A stretch of DNA of 38,946 nucleotides from Simkaniaceae bacterium (GTDB taxonomy: Bacteria > Chlamydiota > Chlamydiia > Chlamydiales > Simkaniaceae): contig JAPOVA010000041.1 in the NCBI GenBank assembly GCA_026708385.1, positions 1 through 38,946 on the forward strand, given 5' to 3'. Position numbers and translations under genes: made by a program. Numbering within the stretch: the stretch's first letter is position 1; each line of letters begins with the position of its first letter. Under the pieces are notes generated by a model that made no database searches, was not told the DNA's origin, and saw nothing but the letters and a program-made list of their open reading frames with translations. Below, one piece after another: positions 25,715-34,544 of the stretch.

Positions 25715-27115
25715 ATGGAAGAGATGGACACGGACGTGGTCGTGATCGGTAGCGGACCGTCGGGCCAGAGGGCGGCTATTCAGGCGGCCAAGTTGGGTGC
25801 TTCGGTTGTGATCGTGGAGAAGGATGCCGAACCCGGAGGTGCCTGCCTGCATTCGGGGACTATTCCTTCTAAGTCTCTTAGGGAAGCCATTTTGAATCTA
25901 ACCGATTTCTATTCGAAGAGTTTTTACGGTGGAAACGGACCCGATCGACGGGATATTTCCATCAGCGATCTGAATTTCTGTCTGAGTCGGGTGCTCGTCC
26001 GACAAACCGAGATGCTCAAAGAACAGTTTGCGAGGAACGGGGTGGGGCTCATCCGGGGAACGGCCCGTTTTGAGAATCACCGCCGGGTTGCCGTGCAGAC
26101 CGATGAAGAGGATGAGTGGCGTCTCATCAACGGCAAGAAGATGATCATTGCCACGGGCTCGAAACCGCGTCGACCCGTGTCGATCCCCTTTGACGATGAG
26201 GCGATTTTGGACTCGACCCGTCTTCTTTCGATCGACCGCATTCCGAAGGACATGATTGTGTTGGGAGGGGGGATTATAGGAGCCGAGTATGCCAGTTTTT
26301 TTGCCGCTTTGGGAACGCAGGTAACGGTAATCGATAAGGGGGAGAGATTGTTGCGTTGGCTCGATGAAGAGATCGGGACCGAGTTCCAGGGAGCACTCGG
26401 TAGGATCGGTCTGCGGTTTATCGGTTGCCAAGAGATTGATTCGGTTACCAGGGCTGAAAAGAGGACGAAAGTCTCATTGAAAGGTGGCGTGCACAAGGAG
26501 AGCGATGTGGTGTTTTGCGCTCTTGGCAGGGTGGCGGACGTAGAACGACTACATATCGAAAATGCCGGTGTTTCTTTGGATGAGAAGGGGTATATTCCCG
26601 TCAATGCCCTTTTTCAGACACGTATTCCGAACATCTACGCGGTGGGGGATGTCATCGGAGGTCCTTCTCTGGCCTCCACAGGGTTTGAGCAGGGCCGGTT
26701 GGCGGCCCGTCACGCACTCGGAGTCGAAACCCACCATTTCCCCTCTCTCTACCCCGTCGGCATCTACACCATTCCCGAAATTTCTTCGTGCGGGTACACG
26801 GAAGTAGGGCTCAAGACCTTAGGATTTTCGTACGAGGTAGGGCGTGCGTACTACCGAGATATCGCCAAAAATAGCATTGCCGGAAATGATCCCGGCATGT
26901 TTAAAATCCTGTTTCATGCCGATACGTTGGAGGTCTTGGGCGTTCACATTATCGGGCGGGATGCAACGGAGCTCATCCATATCGGGCAAGTTGCCATGAC
27001 GTTTCATGCTAAGATAGATTATTTTATCGATCAGGTGTTCAACTATCCTACTTACGCGGAGGGGTACCGGATTGCTGCGTTGAACGGGCTGAACAAGGTA
27101 AGACATAAGAGGTGA
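25715..27115 (+). CDS. sthA: Soluble pyridine nucleotide transhydrogenase-like flavoprotein
   Basis: A 466-residue FAD enzyme of the dihydrolipoamide dehydrogenase family, matching SthA, which exchanges reducing power between NADPH and NAD. It shows VVVIGSGPSGQRAAIQAAK (FAD), GACLHSGTIPSKSLREA, GGGIIGAEYASFFAALG (NAD), IYAVGDVIGGPSLASTGFEQ, YPVGIYTIPEISSCGYTE and a C-terminal FNYPTYAEGYRIAALNGLN. The redox-disulfide site keeps only one Cys (CLHSGT instead of CxxxxC). That is the SthA pattern and excludes lipoamide dehydrogenase activity. GTG 25712 directly precedes ATG 25715 and could also be used. A small membrane-protein gene begins five bases downstream. Confidence 0.85.
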   Translation: MEEMDTDVVVIGSGPSGQRAAIQAAKLGASVVIVEKDAEPGGACLHSGTIPSKSLREAILNLTDFYSKSFYGGNGPDRRDISISDLNFCLSRVLVRQTEMLKEQFARNGVGLIRGTARFENHRRVAVQTDEEDEWRLINGKKMIIATGSKPRRPVSIPFDDEAILDSTRLLSIDRIPKDMIVLGGGIIGAEYASFFAALGTQVTVIDKGERLLRWLDEEIGTEFQGALGRIGLRFIGCQEIDSVTRAEKRTKVSLKGGVHKESDVVFCALGRVADVERLHIENAGVSLDEKGYIPVNALFQTRIPNIYAVGDVIGGPSLASTGFEQGRLAARHALGVETHHFPSLYPVGIYTIPEISSCGYTEVGLKTLGFSYEVGRAYYRDIAKNSIAGNDPGMFKILFHADTLEVLGVHIIGRDATELIHIGQVAMTFHAKIDYFIDQVFNYPTYAEGYRIAALNGLNKVRHKR

Positions 27116-27119
27116 CCGG

Positions 27120-27635
27120 ATGATTTATGATATTTTTGAACATGCGCACTCTTGTGCGAGGGCAGAGGCTTCCGCTCCCGTCTCCGGATCCGGGATCTTG
27201 CATGCGCAGAGGGTGAGCAAGGAGCGGAAGGGGTTGGAAGGGGCCCCCTCTCCGGCCACCCCCCCTCCCCCTTCGTCCGGGGCGGGGGAGGGCAAATCTC
27301 TGTTTGCCTCGATAGCGGCTCGCCTTTTTTTCTTCCTTCTCTTGATTGCCGACTTCTTTTGGGGGGTGTATGGTGCCCTCTTGCTCACGGTTGCGCTCAT
27401 TGCGGAGGGGCTGACGGGGGGGCGGGTACCGTTTTTGCGCAGGTTCAGACGACGTCGCTATCTCTCCTTTAAGCGTGCTCTCGTCTGCGCCATAGCCCTT
27501 TTCGTCTCTCTGTTCAGCCCCGCGTTAGGGACGATGTTTGCCTGCAGTTATTTCCTCATGTACGACAAGAAGGGGGTGGAAGAGGTGGTCCCTTCCGTTT
27601 TGCAGGATCAGTTCAAAGATTTTCTCCGCAGTTAA
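27120..27635 (+). CDS. Small membrane protein of unknown function
   Basis: A 171-residue protein starting at ATG 27120, four bases after the sthA-like stop, with GGTGACCGG as a weak ribosome site. It has a polar, Pro-rich N-terminal region (PSPATPPPPSSGAGEG near residue 45). Two hydrophobic stretches follow (about 62-98, IAARLFFFLLLIADFFWGVY onward, probably two helices), then a basic loop (GRVPFLRRFRRRRYLSFKR) and a third helix (AIALFVSLFSPALGTMFACS). The basic loop should lie in the cytoplasm. I do not recognise the family. It is probably co-transcribed with sthA and converges with the next gene at a distance of 47 bases. Confidence 0.6.
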   Translation: MIYDIFEHAHSCARAEASAPVSGSGILHAQRVSKERKGLEGAPSPATPPPPSSGAGEGKSLFASIAARLFFFLLLIADFFWGVYGALLLTVALIAEGLTGGRVPFLRRFRRRRYLSFKRALVCAIALFVSLFSPALGTMFACSYFLMYDKKGVEEVVPSVLQDQFKDFLRS

Positions 27636-27682
27636 CTCCCATCCGTACGATTCCCTTTTTGCACATCCTCCGGAGGTGTGCA

Positions 27683-30508
27683 TTATGTCTTTCGCAATCC
27701 CTTTCGTTTGGTTGGGATATGTGGCATGCTATCCGACCTCGGGAGGGTGTAGTGGGTCTCACCCATATCGTCATTGTCGGTCGACATCGTACTCGTGCAA
27801 GGTGTGCACAGGGAACCTTTCCCGTCATCCGTCACTGCCTTGTCGATACGGGCTCGTACATCGCCCAGTTCCCGTGCCCATGTCAGGGGATCCTTCTCCT
27901 CTTGCGGGAGAGACTCTACGCCCCTATCTATGGTGTCGAGCACGAACAGAAGTCCGGCGCCCGGTATGTCCTGAGCAAACGGCAGATGGTAATACTCACG
28001 TTTGTGTTGCACGCTTTTGTTATAGAGGGGTATTTTCGACACCTGATCGTCGATGAAGCCGATGATTGCTTTGTGTAGTGCCAGATCCTTCCGTTGTCGA
28101 TCCTCCATCTGCTTTTCAACCTCCGCGCAAGCCGCTACAAGGTCGTTGCCGTTCCTTGCTTCCGTGACACGCGTGAGTGCCCCTTGCCACGCCGGATCAC
28201 CCCGATTCCCCGTCTCCCGATTAGAGGTGAACACCGCTTGGAGTATATCGGCTTGCACATCTCGTATCTGTTTGGGGAGTCGCCCGGTGCCTCCTCCCTT
28301 TACCTTGCCTTTAGATGGTAGTTGAGCCAACAGGGAACGTATTGTCGGGATGGAGGGAAGGAAAGGATGTGTGTTTGCTCGATCTGCCAACAACTCTTCC
28401 AAAGAAGAGGGGGAGCGATGCTTTTGCCCCTTTTCGTTCCGCGGTACGGCTTCTTTCTTCTCATGCGCCCGTGCACATAGAGAGGGTATGTCTATTTCTT
28501 GTGTTTCCCTCTGTGCCCTGATCTCCGGGTCGGAGGGGGAGCGATGCTTTTGCCCCTTTTCGTCCCGCGGTACGGCTCCTTTGTTCTTACGCGCCCGTGG
28601 ACACGGAGAGGGTACGTCCGTTCCTTGTGCTTCCTCCTGTGTATTCATCCCCGGTTCATTCGGGTTTAAGTAGGGTGCGAGTCTGTAAAGAGAGGGAGCG
28701 GTTTGCGCGATCCATTCATTCCGGTATTCATCCGAATCGGCCATCTCTTCGAGACGTGATCTCAGAGTTTCTCGTAGGTCATCAGCCCTAACGGTGGGGT
28801 TTCTTAGGGTGCGGACCGCCAAGCGTTGGAGGTCGGCGTGGGTAGCGGGAGAGAACAAGAACGTCGTAGATGTCTTTGTGTCCAAGTCGAAAACGATCAA
28901 CATCCAGAGATTCTCATCGGAGGGCAATCGAATGGGATCCTTTTCCTTCAAGGCTATCGGGAAGTATAGATATCGGTCGTCCCGTAATTGCGCCCGCCGG
29001 AGTAATGCGGTGAACTCGTACGCTCCCTTCTTGTCGGTACGTATGCGTTGGGCGGATCGTAGAAAATCCCTTACGACGGATATTTCGGGATTGTTCCGTT
29101 CGACGATATCCAAGTAGGCATCGATGAGGTCGGCGTTGCAGGGAAGGGGGGGATAGAAAGGGTGCGGGCCGTAGGGGGTGTAGGCAAGGGCGAGTTCTCG
29201 GCTACGGAGAGACTCCATGACCTGTCGTCCCGGCACTTCTTCCGGTGTGATCGTTTCCGCAGTTTGACTCATAGCTTTTTCAAGGTGAGCGTGTAATGAT
29301 TGCGGATCTTTCGCCTCCTCAGCTATTTGTTGTGCGTGCTCCATGAGAATGAGGATGGGAAAAGCGCTATCTTCCGGTCTGTCGGGTCGTATCCGGGTAG
29401 GAGCAATGTGCCGAGTAGTCACCCGGCACTTTTGCGCTAGGTAAGGAGGAAGGTGTGCAACCATAAGTTTCTCTACCGAGGACAAGAGCTTGTCCCGAAT
29501 CTTCCGGTTATTTGTGCGCGTGGTGTCACCGAAGAGTAGGGAGGGCGATCGGAGCTCTTCCACCATCCGCAAAGTCTCCTCAAGCTCTCGGATCTCCCGT
29601 TTTCCGAGCAAGTCCGCGGAACCTTTATGAAGAGCGTCCACTACCCCTTCCACATCCCGGATGATCTCTTCGAGCTCTTTTTTACCGATTTTGTCGAAAT
29701 TCCGATTCAGCTTGCCGTGTAAGGTGTGCAGACAGGGTGTCCGAGCGCAGAGTAGCTCCTCCCGTGCCGGTATGTTCGTCGGTGGTTGTTGTGTGTCGCG
29801 CAGTTGTTCGGAAGGGGGGGGGTTAAGTAGGGAGAGCTCTTCACATATGGTTTGTGTAAGAAGGTCGAGGGTGGTTTCGAGTCCCGTTGAAGGTGTACTC
29901 GTTTCCCTTGCCTCCGTTTGATCGGGTAGATTTGAGGTGGGATCGTACCGGTATACGATTCCTCGATTGAGGTCGATCGTGATGAGGGCATAGCTTCTTC
30001 CGTCCCCTTCGAGATCCGGTTTATGCGCTACCGGAAGGAGAAAGAGAGGCTTTTTCCGTTTGATGGCCTCTCGTATGTCGGGCATGATGTTGTTTCGGAT
30101 ATAGTGGGGGGATATTGCCGTTTCCGGGTGATGGAGGAGTTCCGTAAAGATCTCTCCCTTCCCTTCGGGGTACCTTGTTCGGAGATCCTCAACGTACGTA
30201 CGGACGATTTCGGAGAGAACATCACCCCGACTCATCGGGGCGGTACCGGGGAACGGGTGGGAGATCGTATTGTTCGATTCGTTTTGTGTGCCCTTTCCGG
30301 CTCCGGTCTCCCCCCGGGTTATAGGGGTAACGTGTCGTGCCGACAAAGGGCTATGAGGTGTCCCTTTGCTTTCTTCGGAAGCATGCACGACACGGGCTAC
30401 GGCATTGCTCGTAGCCGTCGCGGTCCCTTCCTCCCGGGTCGGAACGGGGTGTGGCGGCGACACACCCTCTCTCCGTCTTGCGCTACTCGAATCGGTCATC
30501 TCGGTCAT
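27683..30508 (-). CDS. Unknown 941-residue protein, paralogue of the 31167-34004 product
   Basis: No known family is recognised. ATG 30508 is supported by GGAGG seven bases upstream. Residues 1-95 are Ser/Thr/Pro-rich and probably disordered. Module A (about 115-190) contains IRNNIMPDIREAIKRKKP then LFLLPV and SYALITIDLNRGIVYRYDP. A helical middle contains SAFPILILMEHAQQIAEE. Module B (about 475-560) repeats the pattern: YLYFPIAL, ENLWMLIVFDLDTKTSTTF. A basic linker carries a 42-residue tandem repeat (nt 28404-28655). A third related end region has REYYHLPFAQDIPGAGLLFV. The neighbouring gene has the same architecture, so the two arose by duplication. Disordered N-terminus and position near translocator genes suggest a secreted protein; that is inference. 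A nine-C coding run lies at 29814-29822. Confidence 0.7.
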   Translation of the reverse strand: MTEMTDSSSARRREGVSPPHPVPTREEGTATATSNAVARVVHASEESKGTPHSPLSARHVTPITRGETGAGKGTQNESNNTISHPFPGTAPMSRGDVLSEIVRTYVEDLRTRYPEGKGEIFTELLHHPETAISPHYIRNNIMPDIREAIKRKKPLFLLPVAHKPDLEGDGRSYALITIDLNRGIVYRYDPTSNLPDQTEARETSTPSTGLETTLDLLTQTICEELSLLNPPPSEQLRDTQQPPTNIPAREELLCARTPCLHTLHGKLNRNFDKIGKKELEEIIRDVEGVVDALHKGSADLLGKREIRELEETLRMVEELRSPSLLFGDTTRTNNRKIRDKLLSSVEKLMVAHLPPYLAQKCRVTTRHIAPTRIRPDRPEDSAFPILILMEHAQQIAEEAKDPQSLHAHLEKAMSQTAETITPEEVPGRQVMESLRSRELALAYTPYGPHPFYPPLPCNADLIDAYLDIVERNNPEISVVRDFLRSAQRIRTDKKGAYEFTALLRRAQLRDDRYLYFPIALKEKDPIRLPSDENLWMLIVFDLDTKTSTTFLFSPATHADLQRLAVRTLRNPTVRADDLRETLRSRLEEMADSDEYRNEWIAQTAPSLYRLAPYLNPNEPGMNTQEEAQGTDVPSPCPRARKNKGAVPRDEKGQKHRSPSDPEIRAQRETQEIDIPSLCARAHEKKEAVPRNEKGQKHRSPSSLEELLADRANTHPFLPSIPTIRSLLAQLPSKGKVKGGGTGRLPKQIRDVQADILQAVFTSNRETGNRGDPAWQGALTRVTEARNGNDLVAACAEVEKQMEDRQRKDLALHKAIIGFIDDQVSKIPLYNKSVQHKREYYHLPFAQDIPGAGLLFVLDTIDRGVESLPQEEKDPLTWARELGDVRARIDKAVTDDGKGSLCTPCTSTMSTDNDDMGETHYTLPRSDSMPHIPTKRKGLRKT
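28404..28655 (-). repeat. Two-copy 126-bp tandem repeat inside the 941-residue gene
   Basis: The block around GCGATGCTTTTGCCCCTTTT at 28415 recurs exactly 126 bases (42 codons) later at 28541. The encoded units share AVPRDEKGQKHRSPS / AVPRNEKGQKHRSPS and PSPCPRAR / PSLCARAH. The unit is in frame, basic and Pro/Ser-rich. The paralogue lacks it. Confidence 0.75.
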
Positions 30509-31166
30509 TTATGCACCTCCCTCTGTCGGGGTTGCCCGTCACCTTTCTCTCCGAGAGGAGGGTAACGGGCTTTCTCCCGCATATTCGTTTTAAGCAACTC
30601 GGCAACGGAACGTGTAGAAGATCCTTTCCTCGTTTACGGATTGCGACGGCATCGTCCGACGGACATGCTACCGTATCGCATCCGGTTCTCACGCCCGTTC
30701 CGAGCGACTCTGTTGTCTCCTCGCAAATGTTCCGGTCTCCCACGCCCGGTGCGAGAAAGAGTAACGTCCTCCCTCCGGTATATCTCTTGAGCGAACGGTC
30801 GGAGTTGTTCACCACATGTGTGCACGCACCCCCTGCGTGGGCGGGCCTTGCCTCTACCCGCTTCCTCCCGCAAATCGTCCGCCTCCATTCGGTGGAGTTC
30901 GACCTTCTTCTCCTCGAACTCCGCGCTCTGCGAGAGGGGTCGTACGATACCGACTACTGTTCGTAGACGCCTGCCTCTCGTGCCACCCCGCAGCCTATCC
31001 ACGGAGCGATCGCGGCTTGATGAGACGCACGGCTCTTCCTCTTCCGTTCGCATAGGGAGGCGCGGGCCGATCCGATTCGGCCCGAACACCTTCCTTCGAG
31101 CACTTGCGCCCCCCCTCCCCCGCAGAAGGGGGGTTGGAAGGGCTTGTTCTCGTTATATTCTCGTCT
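30509..31166 (-). other. 658-base stretch between the two paralogues, no supported gene
   Basis: Open frames on both strands are Arg/Ser-rich and lack ribosome sites, so I do not call a gene. One imperfect inverted repeat (30534-30570, arms GCCCGT/ACGGGC with inner CTCTC/GAGAG pairing) lies in the presumed leader of the 941-residue gene, 26 bases before its start, and could shape translation. A G/C-only stem (31109-31115 with 128-133) after the upstream paralogue might be a weak terminator; it has no T-tract. Confidence 0.45.
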
Positions 31167-34004
31167 TTAAGATATCGGGCATTGCGGTGCCGATTCCTTT
31201 TTTCCTGCCTGTACGGCTTTAACCTCCTTGAGGATAACGCCGATACGGTTGTATATACCGCCAAGTACACGTGCCAAGCCTTTCGCGTCCCGGTTGAGTT
31301 CCTTTTCCGGACGACTACCTACCCCTCTCAGCACGGTGTTGAGAAGGAGCAAGGACCCGACCCCCTCGGGCATGTCCTGCCTGAGCGACCGGACCTCCGG
31401 TTCGAATGATCCTTGAATTGACTGGTCGAAGACGGCAAGCTCGTTTACCTTCCTCTCCATAAGCTTCTCGGTTCGGTTCTTCGTTTCCCGGTCTTCCCCT
31501 TCTCGAGCTTCCATCTTTTCGTTGAGTTGTGCGTACACATCGTCAAACTGTTCGACATTTTTCGCATTGCAGAGTTTTTCGAGAAGTTGGTTCCAGTCCG
31601 GATCACCACTGCCCGCTTTGGTCTGCGACAACATACCGGAGAGTTTTGTTTGCAACTCTCGTACGGGACCGGGTAGTGCAGTGCCTCCTGTGTGGAAGAG
31701 GCCCTTCCGCACCTTGGCGGAGATCGATCTCGTACTGTGGCAGGCGGCTGCCGGCAATATGTCGGGGGTCTCCGTTACTCCCGCTTTCGTGTAGAGCACT
31801 TTGAAGAGGGAACGTACTTCCGAGACGGAGGGAAGGTAAGGATTTGCTGCGCTTCTGCGCTTCAAGGCCTGACGCACAGGGAAGATGGTATTCGATTCGT
31901 CCTCACAATCATAGATATCTTCTCCGAACTCATCTTTCGACGAGGCCTCATCTCCCGCATAGAGACTTGCGGACAGTCCCGCGATCGACTGATCGAGCGT
32001 CTTCCTCGTTCCGCCTCCGATAGGTGGTTGGTCACCCCTTTGTAAGAGTGAATGCAGTGCGGTGGATTGGGGCATGGTCTTGTGAAGGAATGCCATTTTC
32101 AGATCTTCTTTGTAACACACTTCTTCAAAAGTGTTATTTAAATCTTCTTGCATCTTCGCAACGGTCTCTTCACACCGCCCACCCTCGCAAGATCTTAGGG
32201 GGCAGACATGCAGTGTTGTTTCCGGATTTTCCACCCCTTCGGGAACGAACAAAACGGACGTGGACTGTTTTGTGTGTAAGTCGCAGGAGAATAGCATCCA
32301 AAGATTGTCATCGGCAACCGGTGGATCCTGTTGTTTCCCTTCACATTTACTTGAAAGAGCCACGGGGATCGCGATCCGTACATATCGCTTGTTTTCAAGA
32401 GATGCCTTCAAGATGTGATCGGTGAGTTGACAATTAACCTGCTTCCCTGCTTTGTGAGGAAGGAAATCGGTCACGACGTATGTGTCCTGACGCTTCTGCG
32501 CAATGGCCAGCAAACCGGCTTCGATTTGTTCTCCGTTCGGTGCTACGGGAGGGAAGAGAGGGTGCTTGCCGTAGGAGGTATGTTCGATGAGGAGGTTTTG
32601 TTGACGGAGTTGCTCCGTGACGCGTCGTCCTGCGGTCTCTTCAAGTACCTTTACGCCATCCGGTGTGTTGCCGCGTTTACGGTATTTCTCATCCGTCTCG
32701 GCGAGGACATCTTTAAGGGGACACGGTGGTGGCCAAGGCAAGGTGGTCTGTTGCCTCTCTCTCCCGTTTGCGAGTGTCACCTTCTCCGTGATTTTGGCTC
32801 GTCTGTGAACCTCTTCCATGATGGCCAGAACGGGGAACGCGCTATTTCCCGGCTGTCCGGATTGTGCCGGAGCCGAGGTGAGGACGGCGCTATGAGTAAT
32901 CTCGGAGTTCTCGTGCAGATACCCGGGAACGCGTTTGCTGATCATCCTGTCTACCACGGACAGGATCGTTGCTCGAATAGCCCTGTTTGATCGCTGTGCC
33001 GTGTTCTTACCGGAAAAGGCGAAGTACGGCACTTCTTGTAGCTCCTCGGTTCTCTCCAGAACTGCCCTGAGTTCTTTTCGTTCCTCTACGTCCGGATCAT
33101 CGATGTTATCGGTACGATGAGTGAGAAGTTCGGTTTCGGCATCCCGGATCCGTTTGAGCATACGATGAAGCCCATCCTTGTCGAGTTTATCGAGATTCTC
33201 GCTATGTAATGCGTCCCGGAGTTTTTGCAAGCGGGGTACCATACCGGTGAGCAGCTCTTTCCTATCCGATTCCGCACATCGCATTGCCTCTTCCGCACTT
33301 GCATACCCGAGATCGTTGTAGTGGGATGTGGCCACATGTCTGCGAACGCGATCCGAGGGATTGAGTAGAGTGAGATGGTGTTGTAGGTTTTCCCGGAAGG
33401 AGTCGAAGAGTGCCGTGGATTGTGTGAAAGGGCAAGGCCCGTTTGGTCCCTCCGTCGTTTCGGGAGCCGGAGGTGCAACAGGGTTGAACGAGTACACGTG
33501 TCCTTCGTTGAGATCAATAGCAATGAGAGCATACCCCGGTTCACCCCCTTCGTTATCCGGATCAAGAGTCACCGGGATGAAAAAGAAGGGTTCTTTTCGT
33601 TTAATGGCTTCCTTGAGTACGGGCATGATGTGTCGGCGAATATAGCCGGGTTGCTTTATGTCGGCATCCGCGAAGATCGTTTCCCGCCCCGTATGTTCCT
33701 TCTTGAGGTTTTCGATGTATTGTCGGGCAACGCGGTTTAGAGCTACGTTTCGATCGACACCGGTTACGGATGCGGTGGCACCTTTCCCGGCATCACTTGT
33801 GACCTTCCGTTGCGTTGACTCCGATCGTACCGCCCCGGAGGGTTGCGATTGTGAGGAGGCATGTATGCTATCTCGTGCTGCCCCGTCGACCTTCTCGGCT
33901 GTTGCCGTCGGCTGCCGTGTCCCGTCCGCGACGGAAGAGCCGATCGGGCCCCCTTGCGTTGCCGTTGCTGTCGTATGCGTCATGCTTGCCTCACCTGTTG
34001 TCAT
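31167..34004 (-). CDS. Unknown 945-residue protein, paralogue of the 27683-30508 product
   Basis: No known family is recognised. ATG 34004 follows AGGAGG by eight to nine bases, an excellent ribosome site. Residues 1-85 are Ser/Thr/Ala-rich and probably disordered. Module A (about 100-180) has YIRRHIMPVLKEAIKRKEP, FFFIPV and GYALIAIDLNEGHVYSFNP. The middle has NSAFPVLAIMEEVHRRAK, then SYGKHPLFPPVAPNGEQI. Module B (about 505-590) has YVRIAIPVAL and DDNLWMLFSCDLHTKQST. The C-terminal region ends in a helix-rich segment with RQDMPEGVGSLLLLNTVLRG. Each block has a counterpart in the neighbour in the same order. The PV-strand plus W/Y-x-L-x-x-x-DL pattern loosely recalls the sheet of Ulp1/CE-clan peptidases, but the expected His before the aromatic residue is missing. 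Secretion is inferred from context only. Confidence 0.7.
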   Translation of the reverse strand: MTTGEASMTHTTATATQGGPIGSSVADGTRQPTATAEKVDGAARDSIHASSQSQPSGAVRSESTQRKVTSDAGKGATASVTGVDRNVALNRVARQYIENLKKEHTGRETIFADADIKQPGYIRRHIMPVLKEAIKRKEPFFFIPVTLDPDNEGGEPGYALIAIDLNEGHVYSFNPVAPPAPETTEGPNGPCPFTQSTALFDSFRENLQHHLTLLNPSDRVRRHVATSHYNDLGYASAEEAMRCAESDRKELLTGMVPRLQKLRDALHSENLDKLDKDGLHRMLKRIRDAETELLTHRTDNIDDPDVEERKELRAVLERTEELQEVPYFAFSGKNTAQRSNRAIRATILSVVDRMISKRVPGYLHENSEITHSAVLTSAPAQSGQPGNSAFPVLAIMEEVHRRAKITEKVTLANGRERQQTTLPWPPPCPLKDVLAETDEKYRKRGNTPDGVKVLEETAGRRVTEQLRQQNLLIEHTSYGKHPLFPPVAPNGEQIEAGLLAIAQKRQDTYVVTDFLPHKAGKQVNCQLTDHILKASLENKRYVRIAIPVALSSKCEGKQQDPPVADDNLWMLFSCDLHTKQSTSVLFVPEGVENPETTLHVCPLRSCEGGRCEETVAKMQEDLNNTFEEVCYKEDLKMAFLHKTMPQSTALHSLLQRGDQPPIGGGTRKTLDQSIAGLSASLYAGDEASSKDEFGEDIYDCEDESNTIFPVRQALKRRSAANPYLPSVSEVRSLFKVLYTKAGVTETPDILPAAACHSTRSISAKVRKGLFHTGGTALPGPVRELQTKLSGMLSQTKAGSGDPDWNQLLEKLCNAKNVEQFDDVYAQLNEKMEAREGEDRETKNRTEKLMERKVNELAVFDQSIQGSFEPEVRSLRQDMPEGVGSLLLLNTVLRGVGSRPEKELNRDAKGLARVLGGIYNRIGVILKEVKAVQAGKKESAPQCPIS

Positions 34005-34058
34005 AATACTATCCTCCTAAAAGAAATATTTACAATGTTAACTCACACTCAGTAATTG

Positions 34059-34087
34059 ATTATCTGTTTTTTAAAAATAAAAGTAAA
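34059..34087 (-). promoter_or_regulatory. Possible promoter of the 945-residue gene
   Basis: On the minus strand, TTTACT (34087-34082), 17 bases and GATAAT (34064-34059) lie in an AT-rich block 55 bases before the ATG at 34004. The block is so AT-rich that chance boxes are likely. Confidence 0.35.
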
Positions 34088-34118
34088 TATAAATATAAAA
34101 ATATTTTATATACTATTG

Positions 34119-34180
34119 AAACTACTTATTATGAATGAGTTAATCTGATATTCGGGAGAAGGAGAGAAGGGGGGTAACGG
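34119..34180. repeat. 62-base dispersed repeat, copy 1
   Basis: It aligns without gaps to 36095-36156, with 11 differences in 62 positions, all of them transitions. The core ATGAATGA...TCTGATATTCGGGAGAA is almost unchanged. Read on the minus strand, both copies end a frame with PNIRL-x-HS and a stop. Both copies lie upstream of a minus-strand gene of the presumed effector region. Confidence 0.75.
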
Positions 34181-34544
34181 TATTCGGGACTCTTTATCCA
34201 TCCGAGCTTGTTCGAGATGAAGGGTTTTGTGTGGGAGACGATAAGTAGCATGATCGCCAAGGTCGTTGCAGCCGGGATCCGGCTTGCCGTCCCCCCCCTT
34301 GGTCGCCATCTTGATGGTCGAGATATTCTCGGGCATGGCAAACGGGATGGCCCCTCAAGTACGGATCGCTTTCTCGGGTCCGTCAATCAAATCCCTCTTC
34401 GGTTCGGCCTGCTGTGGGCCGGGTGGTTCTTCATCCCGAAACAGCCCGCTCTCGAAACCGAATCGTGGCTCGGGATGATTCGACACGTTGTCGAATACTT
34501 CCGGTTTATGGGGGAGGGGAGGCACCTTCGGGCTCCGATACGTT
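34181..34544. other. 364-base stretch without a supported gene
   Basis: Between copy 1 of the 62-base repeat and the zeta-like remnant. Frames are open on both strands (for example 34208-34657 plus), but none resembles a family or has a ribosome site. A minus-strand frame beginning near 34386 runs to the end of the repeat and may be the relic of a gene. Otherwise I see nothing in it. Confidence 0.4.

Noticed and set aside
25558-25752. Basic 64-residue frame before the sthA-like gene
   Set aside because: It runs through the sthA promoter and start, and its Arg-rich composition looks like chance.
25715-27115. Lipoamide dehydrogenase (LpdA)
   Set aside because: The second redox-active Cys is absent (CLHSGT) and the C-terminal motifs follow SthA, so transhydrogenase is the better call.
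30634-31089. 151-residue minus-strand frame between the paralogues
   Set aside because: Very Arg/Glu-rich, GTG start without ribosome site, and no relation to the flanking proteins; treated as non-coding.
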